29,602 nt of DNA from CAXMST01 sp038206985 (GTDB lineage Bacteria; Actinomycetota; Thermoleophilia; Solirubrobacterales; 70-9). The stretch is from assembly GCA_038206985.1 (NCBI GenBank), contig JBBRAH010000037.1:1-29602 (forward strand). The letters run 5' to 3'. Below the pieces are notes generated by a model, which had not been told where the DNA came from, did not search any database, and saw only the letters and a program-made list of their open reading frames with translations. Positions 23,962-29,602 of this stretch are shown here, piece by piece. Positions within the stretch are counted from its first letter, which is position 1; each line of letters opens with the position of its first letter. A program made the position numbers and the translations under genes.

Positions 23962-24522
23962 TCAGGCCTCCAGGCCGGTCTCGAACGCGGATGGCGTCGC
24001 CGGCAGACCCATTTGTTGCCGCAGGACGGCCAGATGTTGGGCGCCCGTCGCCGCGAGTGAGCAGGCGAGCCGCACGGTGCCGCTATCGCGGCTGCTTCCC
24101 ACGGCGTCGAGGTAGGCGAGGTAGGCCTGCGTCTCGAAGCCGAGGGCCAGCTCGAAGTAGCCGCGGGCGCTGCGAACGGAGTCGAGGCCGGGGATCTCGG
24201 CCGTTCCCGATTGCTGGCTGGCTTCCGCACCACCCTCGCCGAGCTGCACGTCCAGCTCCCGCGCGGCCAGCACGGCGTTCTGCCTGAGCGTCTCGGCCAG
24301 CGTCCGGTCGGGGCCGCCGAGCAGACCACTCTTGCCGGCGGCCGTGTAGACGATCGAGAGCGTGCGCTCGATCGCGAGCGGCGCCGCGAGGAGGGTCGAG
24401 TCGCTGGCCTGCGCGAGCGCGGGCAGCGCCCGGACCAGCCCCCCGCCGCCGGCCAGGCCGAGAGCCGAGGCCCCCGCCAGTCCGAGTGCGCGCCGCCGCG
24501 TGAGCTCGACCCGCTCAGCCAT
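23962..24522 (-). CDS. Tat-exported ferritin-like protein (second of a tandem pair)
   Basis: A 186-residue protein. A twin-arginine-type signal opens it (LTRRRALGLAGASALGLAGG). The mature part is mostly helical: LLAAPLAIERTLSIVYTAA (Glu), the helix AETLRQNAVLAARELDVQL, then FELALGFETQAYLAYLDAV (Glu) and LAATGAQHLAVLRQQMG (His). Glu and Gln-His residues recurring in four helices are the pattern of ferritin-like (Ferritin_2/DUF4439-type) domains, but a complete di-iron ligand set is not proved from sequence. The gene overlaps the upstream ferritin-like gene by 8 bp and must be co-translated. The two proteins may form a heteromer outside the membrane. Function unknown. Confidence 0.72.
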   Translation of the reverse strand: MAERVELTRRRALGLAGASALGLAGGGGLVRALPALAQASDSTLLAAPLAIERTLSIVYTAAGKSGLLGGPDRTLAETLRQNAVLAARELDVQLGEGGAEASQQSGTAEIPGLDSVRSARGYFELALGFETQAYLAYLDAVGSSRDSGTVRLACSLAATGAQHLAVLRQQMGLPATPSAFETGLEA

Positions 24523-25096
24523 CCAGCAACCCGGAATCGATCACGAAACCGCCGCCGAGCAGGGTCAGGTGCTGAGCGTCGTTGCCGAGGATCGACACGA
24601 GCTCGCGGCGGCGGTCGCTGCTCTCGCTCGTTGGGATCATCTCGATGTAGCCGCCGATCAACTGGCGGCTCACGGCGAGCGCGGCGAGGCGCGCGCTGCC
24701 CGCATCGCGGATGAAGGCGGGCTGGCCCGTCGCTCCCATGGGTGGAGTCGGGCCGCCGGCGGCACTGATCAGTTCCTGCAGGGCCTGGGCGTGCTCGGTG
24801 CCCTGCTCGGCGAGTCGTTGCAGGAGGGCGGCTTGCGCCTTGTCGCTGAAGGGGATGCCGGACTGGTAGGTGTCGCTCGCGCGGCGCTCGCGCCCGAGCA
24901 TCGCGAGCAGGCCGCGGACCTCGGGCGTCTGGCCCTGGGTCGCCGGGCTGGAAGAGTCGCCGTCGGAGCCGTCGGAGCCGCAAGCCGCGAGGGCGAGAGC
25001 CATGGCCCCGCCGGCGCCCGCGAGCAGCGCCTGGCGCCGGCCCAGCGCCCGCCCGGCCCCCGGGTCGGTGTCTTCATCTGTGCTCCGCTCCTGCAT
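24515..25096 (-). CDS. Tat/lipoprotein-type ferritin-like protein (first of a tandem pair)
   Basis: A 193-residue protein. The leader LGRRQALLAGAGGAMALALAACGSD carries a twin-arginine motif followed by a lipobox (LAAC) and a serine/glycine linker (quoted in two parts: LGRRQALLAGAG and ALALAACGSD). The helical body has LAMLGRERRASDTYQSGIPF, LAEQGTEHAQALQELI (E-x-x-H-type position), SRQLIGGYIEMIP and LGNDAQHLTLLGG. Placement of Glu and His matches a ferritin-like four-helix bundle. It is the first gene of a two-gene operon and is divergent from the copper-radical oxidase. It is probably a membrane-anchored partner of the next protein. Confidence 0.75.
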   Translation of the reverse strand: MQERSTDEDTDPGAGRALGRRQALLAGAGGAMALALAACGSDGSDGDSSSPATQGQTPEVRGLLAMLGRERRASDTYQSGIPFSDKAQAALLQRLAEQGTEHAQALQELISAAGGPTPPMGATGQPAFIRDAGSARLAALAVSRQLIGGYIEMIPTSESSDRRRELVSILGNDAQHLTLLGGGFVIDSGLLDG

Positions 25097-25103
25097 CCCG
25101 GCG

Positions 25104-25109
25104 ATGCTA
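25104..25109 (-). promoter_or_regulatory. -10 box of ferritin-like operon, leaderless arrangement
   Basis: TAGCAT on the minus strand, 7 nt before the ATG at 25096. An inverted repeat TCGCGC-gca-GCGCGA (25129-25143) lies between this promoter and the divergent oxidase promoter and could be a shared operator. Confidence 0.4.
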
Positions 25110-25190
25110 GATAACGGCGCGGCTTACATCGCGCGCAGCGCGACGATTGATGCGGGCCACTCAAGCGGCTGCGCCGATCTGCCGAAGGTC

Positions 25191-25196
25191 TACCCT
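25191..25196 (+). promoter_or_regulatory. -10 box of copper-radical oxidase gene, leaderless arrangement
   Basis: TACCCT followed by 9 nt and the ATG at 25206; no ribosome site. Confidence 0.45.
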
Positions 25197-25205
25197 GATG
25201 AGACC

Positions 25206-27143
25206 ATGTCCGTTCGCCTGAAGGCGCGGGTTTGGTTGACGGCCGTCTGCACCGTGTCTGGCCTGGGTTTTTCCGTAACCCCGGCCGCGGCCCATCACGC
25301 TGTCGGGACCCCGGAGGGCGAATTCGCCCCACAGGAAGCATCCGCCCTCGGAGCAGACCACGCCGCCGACCACGCTGCGAAGCCAGATCCCGCGCCAGTC
25401 GCGCGCCTGCTGGAGCCCCCGCAGACGACGCCGCCGAACGCCCTGACGGGAGGTCCTCCCGAGCAGGTCGGTCGCTGGCAGGACGGTCCGGGCTCGGTGA
25501 TCGACCTCCCCAATTACGCGATCCACACGGTGATGCTGCCCACCGGACGGGTGCTCTTCTGGGGTTACCCGCCGGCGGAGGAGGGCAGCAGTCGGCCGAA
25601 CGGCGGCGAGGCGGCGGTCTGGGATCCGGCGCTCGGCACGGGTCCCGACTCGGTCACAGAGGTCGATCCGCCGATGCTAGATCCAGACGGCAACGGGCCC
25701 CAGGGCGAGATCCCCGCGCCGCTGTACTGCTCCGGTCAGACCCTGTTGCCGAACGGGGACGTGATCGCCGCGGGCGGCAATCTCGTCTGGCCTTCCCAGT
25801 ACCCGAACGATGCCTACGGCGACTACGCGGGACTCGACACCATCTACACCTTCAATCCGTTCGCGGGCGGTCCCGGCGGGGTCGGCAAGTGGGTCGCGCA
25901 GGAGCGGATGGAGGACGGCCGCTGGTATCCGTCGCAGGTGCTGCTCGGTGATGGGCGGACCCCGATCATCGGCGGCTACACGGACACCCCCAGCCCCGGC
26001 TCGGAGCGGGCGACCGACAGCCAGGTCGCGGAGATCTACAAGGCGTCCGCCGACAATGGCGGCCAGGGCTCGGTCAACACCATCGCCGACGACCCGGACT
26101 TCCGGACGGCGCTGTACCCGCACCTGTTCACCCTGCCCAACAACCGGGTGCTGCTCGCCGGCCCCGCGGCCGGCGACTCGGCGCGACTCAGCTTCGACCC
26201 CGGCCAGCCCGCCGGCCGCCTCGACATCCCGAGCCCGCCCGATGGCGCCAACCGGATCGGCGGCACAGCCGTGTTGCGCACGACCTCTCCCCGGGGCGGC
26301 TGGACGGCGACGCAGTTCGGTGGCTACGACGATCGCGACCCGATCAACCCGGGCGCCCCGCAGTCGCAGTGGGAGTTCCGTGCACGGGCCGACTCCGTCA
26401 GCACCAACGGCAAGACGCTGAGGAGCAGCCTCGCGGGGCCGACCCAGGAGGGCCGCTCCTACGCGAACACGATCCTGCTGCCGGACGGCTCGATGGTCAC
26501 CCTCGGCGGCGGCGGCGGACGCGACCCCGAACTGGGCAACTACTTCACCAGCGATCAGGTCGAGCTCAAGCAGGTCGAGGTCTATGACCCCGAGACGAAT
26601 CGCTGGAGCCTCGGTCCCAACCAGCGCGAGTACCGCGCCTATCACTCAACCGCCGTGCTGCTCCCAGACGGGCGTATCTTCAGCGCCGGCGACGACTACC
26701 ACGAGGTCGAGCCGAACGATGCGGGGACCGCGTACAAGGCCTCAACCACCGATACGGCGGAGCTCTACCGCCCGGCGTACCTGTACGCGCCCGGGGCCCG
26801 GGCGCGGATCACGCGGGTGCCTGCGGCGCTCCGCTACGGCGACGACTTCGGCGTCCGCACGTTCGAGGGGCGGGGCAAGTCGGCGGTGCTGATGGCGCCC
26901 GGTGCGACCACCCACGGCGCCGATATGAGTCAGCGGATGGTGCCCCTGAAGAAGCTTTCGAAGGCGCGTGGAAGGGGGCTCAACCTGAAGATCAACAGGA
27001 ATCCGGCCGTCACCCCGCCCGGCTACTACATGCTGTTCGTACTCAATGCCCACGGCAAGCCCTCGGTTGCCCGATGGGTGCGAATCGACCCCAAGGCACC
27101 CGCAGCCCGCACCCTGCGGGTGAAGCGCAAGCGCAAGCGATGA
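25206..27143 (+). CDS. Secreted copper-radical oxidase (galactose/glyoxal oxidase family)
   Basis: A 645-residue protein with a signal peptide (cleavage near residue 27, after TPAAA). Kelch-type propeller strands run through the body, and a C-terminal beta domain of the DUF1929 type follows (about 500-625). All copper-site residues of galactose oxidase have counterparts: Cys175 in LYCSGQTLLPNG and Tyr241 in GRWYPSQVLL (the cross-linked Cys-Tyr cofactor pair), Tyr479 and His480 in RAYHSTAVLLPDGR, and His570 in TTHGADMSQRMVPL. These enzymes oxidise primary alcohols or aldehydes and release hydrogen peroxide. Streptomyces GlxA is a related enzyme used in wall-glycan maturation. The substrate here is unknown. 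It overlaps the UDG gene by 4 bp (ATGA). Confidence 0.9.
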   Translation: MSVRLKARVWLTAVCTVSGLGFSVTPAAAHHAVGTPEGEFAPQEASALGADHAADHAAKPDPAPVARLLEPPQTTPPNALTGGPPEQVGRWQDGPGSVIDLPNYAIHTVMLPTGRVLFWGYPPAEEGSSRPNGGEAAVWDPALGTGPDSVTEVDPPMLDPDGNGPQGEIPAPLYCSGQTLLPNGDVIAAGGNLVWPSQYPNDAYGDYAGLDTIYTFNPFAGGPGGVGKWVAQERMEDGRWYPSQVLLGDGRTPIIGGYTDTPSPGSERATDSQVAEIYKASADNGGQGSVNTIADDPDFRTALYPHLFTLPNNRVLLAGPAAGDSARLSFDPGQPAGRLDIPSPPDGANRIGGTAVLRTTSPRGGWTATQFGGYDDRDPINPGAPQSQWEFRARADSVSTNGKTLRSSLAGPTQEGRSYANTILLPDGSMVTLGGGGGRDPELGNYFTSDQVELKQVEVYDPETNRWSLGPNQREYRAYHSTAVLLPDGRIFSAGDDYHEVEPNDAGTAYKASTTDTAELYRPAYLYAPGARARITRVPAALRYGDDFGVRTFEGRGKSAVLMAPGATTHGADMSQRMVPLKKLSKARGRGLNLKINRNPAVTPPGYYMLFVLNAHGKPSVARWVRIDPKAPAARTLRVKRKRKR

Positions 27144-27832
27144 GCCGGGAGGACGCCCTTCGCGGGTTGCAGGCGGAGGTCGCCGACTGCCGGCTCTGCC
27201 CCCGCCTCAACGACTGGCGGGCCGAGGCGGCCGCCGATCCACCCAAGCGGTTCCGGGGCCAGGAGTACTGGGCGCGCCCCGTGCCGGCGTTCGGCGACCC
27301 GGCCGCGGCCATCGCCCTCGTGGGACTCGCCCCGGCTGCACATGGGGCCAATCGCACGGGGCGGATGTTCACGGGCGATCGCTCCGGCGACTGGCTCTAT
27401 GCGGCGCTGCACCGGGCGGGACTCGCCAACCAGCCCCAGGCGGTCAGCCGCGACGACGACCTCGAGCTGAGCGGCGCCTGGATCACCGCGGCGGTCCGCT
27501 GTGCGCCGCCCGCCAACAAGCCAACCACGGAGGAGCGGAACAGGTGCCTGCCGTATCTGGTGCGGGAGCTCGAGTTGCTCTCGAACGCCCGGGTGTTGCT
27601 CTGCCTCGGCAACTTCGCCTGGACGGCGACGCTCAAGGTGCTGCGCGAGGCGGGCCACGAGGTCCCGGTGCCGCGGCCGAAGTTCACCCATGGCTCGGAG
27701 GCCGTCGTGGGTCACTGGACCCTCCTGGGCAGCTTCCATCCCTCCCAGCAGAACACCTTCACCGGCAAGCTGACCGAGCCGATGCTGGACCAGGTCCTGG
27801 CCCGGGCCCGGGAGCTCGGCGGCCTGGACTGA
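27140..27832 (+). CDS. Family 5 uracil-DNA glycosylase (UdgB-type, Fe-S)
   Basis: A 230-residue DNA repair enzyme that removes uracil and other deaminated bases. Motif 1 is GLAPAAHGANRTGRMFTGD, the family 5 signature, which lacks the polar Asp/Asn of families 1 and 4. The late motif is GSFHPSQQNTFTG (H-P-S-x-x-N). The four Fe-S cysteines are Cys17 and Cys20 (CRLC), Cys121 (VRCAPP) and Cys136 (NRCLPY), spaced C-x2-C-x100-C-x14-C. The ATG overlaps the oxidase stop (ATGA), so it is translated by coupling. Functionally it has no clear link with that gene. It is convergent with the malic enzyme gene. Confidence 0.92.
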   Translation: MSREDALRGLQAEVADCRLCPRLNDWRAEAAADPPKRFRGQEYWARPVPAFGDPAAAIALVGLAPAAHGANRTGRMFTGDRSGDWLYAALHRAGLANQPQAVSRDDDLELSGAWITAAVRCAPPANKPTTEERNRCLPYLVRELELLSNARVLLCLGNFAWTATLKVLREAGHEVPVPRPKFTHGSEAVVGHWTLLGSFHPSQQNTFTGKLTEPMLDQVLARARELGGLD

Positions 27833-27834
27833 GG

Positions 27835-27862
27835 CCGGGGCACCGATGACGATCGGCCCCGG
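27835..27862. terminator. Strong hairpin between UDG and malic enzyme genes, candidate bidirectional terminator
   Basis: CCGGGG and CCGAT (separated by a 2-nt bulge) pair with ATCGG and CCCCGG around a GACG loop, giving 11 base pairs. It fills the 37-bp gap between convergent stops. There is no T-run. Confidence 0.5.
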
Positions 27863-27869
27863 GTGAGGC

Positions 27870-29204
27870 TCAGAGTCCGCTCGGGGCCCGTTCCGGACGG
27901 GCGAGACCTTCGGCCCGCGCGGCCTGCTCGACCGCCCGGGCGACCTCGCGGTGGACGGCCGGATCGAGGGCATTGGGGACCAGGTCGCTCTCGGCGGTGA
28001 GGCTGGCGATGGCGCGCGCCGCGGCGAGCTTCATCCCGGTGGAGATGCGGCTCGCGCCGGCGGCGAGCGCGCCGCGGAAGATCCCCGGGAAGCCGAGCAC
28101 GTTGTTGACCGAGGTTCCGTCGGCGGCGAAGGCGGCGCCCGCGGCGATCGCCTCGTCGGGGGTGATCTCGGGCGTCGGGTTCGTCAGCGCGAAGATCACC
28201 GATCCCTCGCGCACCATCTCGGGCTTGATCAGCCCCGCGATTCCGGTGGTGGCAACGATCAGATCGCAGCTCTTCATCACCTCTTCGAAGCTGCCGATCT
28301 CGATCCCGTGGGCTCGGGCGCGCTCGTGCGAGGCCTCGTTGGGGTCGGCCGCGAGCACGCGCTTGGCACCGCCGTCGACCATCGCGGAGGCGATGCCGAA
28401 GCCGGCCGCGCCGAGGCCCACCTGGCCGACCGTGGCATCGCTGAGCTCGATCCCGACCTGCTCGAGCGCGGCGAGCGCGGCGGCCAGGGTGGCGACGCCG
28501 GTGCCGTGGACGTCGTCGTGCATGACCGGCTCCCCGAGCGCCTCGATCAGCCGCTCCTCGATCTCGAAGCAGTCGGGCACGCGGATGTCCTCGAGGTGGA
28601 TCGCGCCGAAGCCGGGGGAGATACGGATCACGGTCTCGACGAACTCGTCGATGTCGGTGGTGTCGATCAGGATCGGCATCGCGGAGACGCCGGCCATCTG
28701 GTCGTAGAAGAGCGCCTTGCCCTCCATCACCGGCATCGAGGCGACCGGGCCGATATCGCCGAGGCCGAGCACCCGGGTGCCGTTGGTGCAGATCGCCACG
28801 GTGCGGCCGATCATGGTGAAGCGGGAGGCCAGGGAGGGGTCGTCGCGGATCGCTTCGCAGACGCGGGCGACTCCCGGCGTGTAGACGTCGCGCATGTGCT
28901 GCAGGGTCTGCATCGGCCGCAGCCCGTTGATGCGCAGCTTGCCGCCCTCGTGCGCGCTCAGGGCGCGGTCGTAGTAGGAGAGGACCCGCACGTCCTCGAC
29001 TCCGGCGAGGTAGGCGGCGACCTCGTGGGCCTGATCGTGGTCACCGACCTCGACCGAGATCTCGCGGATCGAGCGGTCGCGGCCCATGTTGATCGTGACG
29101 ATGTCGCCGATCAGCCCGCCGGCCTCGGAGATCGAGTTGCAGACCTTGGCCAACTGCCAGCGGATGTGGGGCTGGTCGATGCGGTAGATGTAGTCAACGC
29201 CCAT
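27870..29204 (-). CDS. Malic enzyme with N-terminal ACT domain
   Basis: A 444-residue oxidative malate decarboxylase (malate to pyruvate and CO2). Residues about 1-80 form an ACT-type regulatory domain (YRIDQPHIRWQLAKVCNSI, then ISVEVGDHDQAHEVAAYL), suggesting allosteric control by a small ligand. The catalytic part has VYTPGVARVCEAI (Tyr), MEGKALFYDQMAG (Lys), HLEDIRVPDCFEIEE (metal-binding Glu/Asp) and MHDDVHGTGVAT. The nucleotide fold is QVGLGAAGFGIASAM, followed by ALTNPTPEITPDEA and NNVLGFPGIFRGAL. NAD versus NADP preference is not evident. The start ATG is only 23 bp from the divergent pgsA ATG, and a GATACT box lies 9 nt before it. Confidence 0.93.
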   Translation of the reverse strand: MGVDYIYRIDQPHIRWQLAKVCNSISEAGGLIGDIVTINMGRDRSIREISVEVGDHDQAHEVAAYLAGVEDVRVLSYYDRALSAHEGGKLRINGLRPMQTLQHMRDVYTPGVARVCEAIRDDPSLASRFTMIGRTVAICTNGTRVLGLGDIGPVASMPVMEGKALFYDQMAGVSAMPILIDTTDIDEFVETVIRISPGFGAIHLEDIRVPDCFEIEERLIEALGEPVMHDDVHGTGVATLAAALAALEQVGIELSDATVGQVGLGAAGFGIASAMVDGGAKRVLAADPNEASHERARAHGIEIGSFEEVMKSCDLIVATTGIAGLIKPEMVREGSVIFALTNPTPEITPDEAIAAGAAFAADGTSVNNVLGFPGIFRGALAAGASRISTGMKLAAARAIASLTAESDLVPNALDPAVHREVARAVEQAARAEGLARPERAPSGL

Positions 29205-29227
29205 TGCAGCCGTAGTATCGCGGGCTG
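29205..29227. promoter_or_regulatory. Overlapping divergent promoters, malic enzyme and pgsA
   Basis: The entire 23-bp gap carries TAGTAT (29213-29218) on the plus strand, 9 nt before the pgsA ATG. Its complement reads GATACT (29214-29219) on the minus strand, 9 nt before the malic enzyme ATG. The two -10 boxes overlap almost completely, and neither gene has a ribosome site. Confidence 0.55.
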
Positions 29228-29602
29228 ATGGTTCCGATGAATCTCCCGAACGCCCTGACGATGCTCAGGATCCTGGCGGTCCCGGTAGTGGTCGTGGCGC
29301 TGCTGGGCGAGATCGACAACGGAGACGTGATCGCCGCCGTGGTCTTCGCTCTCGCCGCCGCCACGGACGGCCTCGACGGCTACATTGCCCGCCGCCGCAA
29401 CCAGATCACCACCTTCGGCAAGCTCATGGACCCGCTCGCCGACAAGCTGCTCGTCGTCGCAGCGCTGATCTCGCTAGTCGCGCTCGACCGCCTCGAGGCC
29501 TGGATCGCGATGGTGATCATCGCCCGCGAGCTGACGGTCACCGGCCTGCGCTCGGTCGCCGCCGAGCAGGGCATCGTGATCGCCGCCAGCTGGCTCGGCA
29601 AG
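29228..29602 (+). CDS. pgsA: CDP-alcohol phosphatidyltransferase, PgsA-type, truncated at window end
   Basis: 125 codons are seen before the window ends, with the frame still open. The protein is a membrane enzyme; NLPNALTMLRILAVPVVVVALL is its first helix, of which NLPNALTMLRI is the usual PgsA opening. The family motif D-x2-D-G-x2-A-R-x8-G-x3-D-x3-D is complete: DGLDGYIARRR, then FGKLMDPLADKLL. Enzymes with this opening join CDP-diacylglycerol to glycerol-3-phosphate in phosphatidylglycerol synthesis; a different alcohol cannot be excluded. ATG 29228 is used here; a second in-frame ATG at 29237 begins closer to the conserved part. Confidence 0.9.
   Translation, partial: MVPMNLPNALTMLRILAVPVVVVALLGEIDNGDVIAAVVFALAAATDGLDGYIARRRNQITTFGKLMDPLADKLLVVAALISLVALDRLEAWIAMVIIARELTVTGLRSVAAEQGIVIAASWLGK

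Noticed and set aside
27951..29228. 425-residue open frame antisense to the malic enzyme
   Set aside because: The opposite strand encodes a complete malic enzyme; this frame is a GC shadow rich in Asp, Gly and His.

Overview
The window is high-GC bacterial DNA that reads like an actinobacterium, most likely of the Thermoleophilia/Solirubrobacterales type. This is judged from gene style and remembered relatives, not from a search. Clues are the very GC-rich third positions, TANNNT boxes placed 6-9 nt before start codons, a DUF2304 + GT2 pair, large secreted DUF11 and FG-GAP proteins with basic C-termini, and an ACT-domain malic enzyme. No phage, insertion sequence, CRISPR array or plasmid backbone is visible. 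Most of the window looks like ordinary chromosome.

Layout. (1) 1-1872: the 3' part of a GNAT acetyltransferase and an orphan GAF histidine kinase. (2) 1896-4939, minus strand: an NAD-dependent sugar epimerase, a precorrin-2 dehydrogenase (siroheme synthesis) with an unusual four-cysteine N-terminus, and a secreted FG-GAP repeat protein. (3) 5071-11879, plus strand: an archaeal-type DNA topoisomerase I, thymidylate kinase and the DNA polymerase III delta' subunit, followed by a membrane histidine kinase and its OmpR-type response regulator. A 41-bp imperfect palindrome lies in the short gap between tmk and holB. (4) 11966-14627, minus strand, visibly less GC-rich: a heavy-metal cassette of a CmtR-like Cd/Pb-type repressor, a CDF-like transporter with a cysteine-rich tail and an isoprenylcysteine-methyltransferase-like membrane protein, with a BNR-repeat lipoprotein upstream. 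(5) 14846-14918: tRNA-Thr(CGT). (6) 15173-19810: a 1545-residue secreted protein with about six DUF11 repeats; the last repeat is interrupted by three tandem HxH/Cys modules. (7) 20039-23834: a D-2-hydroxyacid dehydrogenase, a GT2 glycosyltransferase, a small lysine-rich secreted protein, and a coupled DUF2304 / GT2 pair. (8) 23962-27832: two overlapping Tat-exported ferritin-like proteins, diverging from a copper-radical oxidase whose gene overlaps a family-5 uracil-DNA glycosylase. (9) 27870-29602: an ACT-domain malic enzyme and the start of a CDP-alcohol phosphatidyltransferase (PgsA type), divergent across only 23 bp.

How the genes work together. Replication and DNA upkeep (topoisomerase, dTMP kinase, clamp-loader subunit, UDG) sit beside two-component signalling. 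Several genes serve the cell envelope or exterior: two GT2 enzymes, DUF2304, PgsA, the DUF11 and FG-GAP proteins, the copper oxidase and the ferritin-like proteins. The metal cassette looks like a self-contained sense-and-export unit.

The observations most worth a second look are the triple HxH/Cys insertion in the DUF11 protein, the tmk-holB palindrome with two mutually exclusive hairpins, the repeated leaderless-promoter architecture, the cysteine-rich extension on the siroheme enzyme, and exact retention of the CmtR metal-ligand cysteines (57, 61, 102) in an operon with a different transporter.
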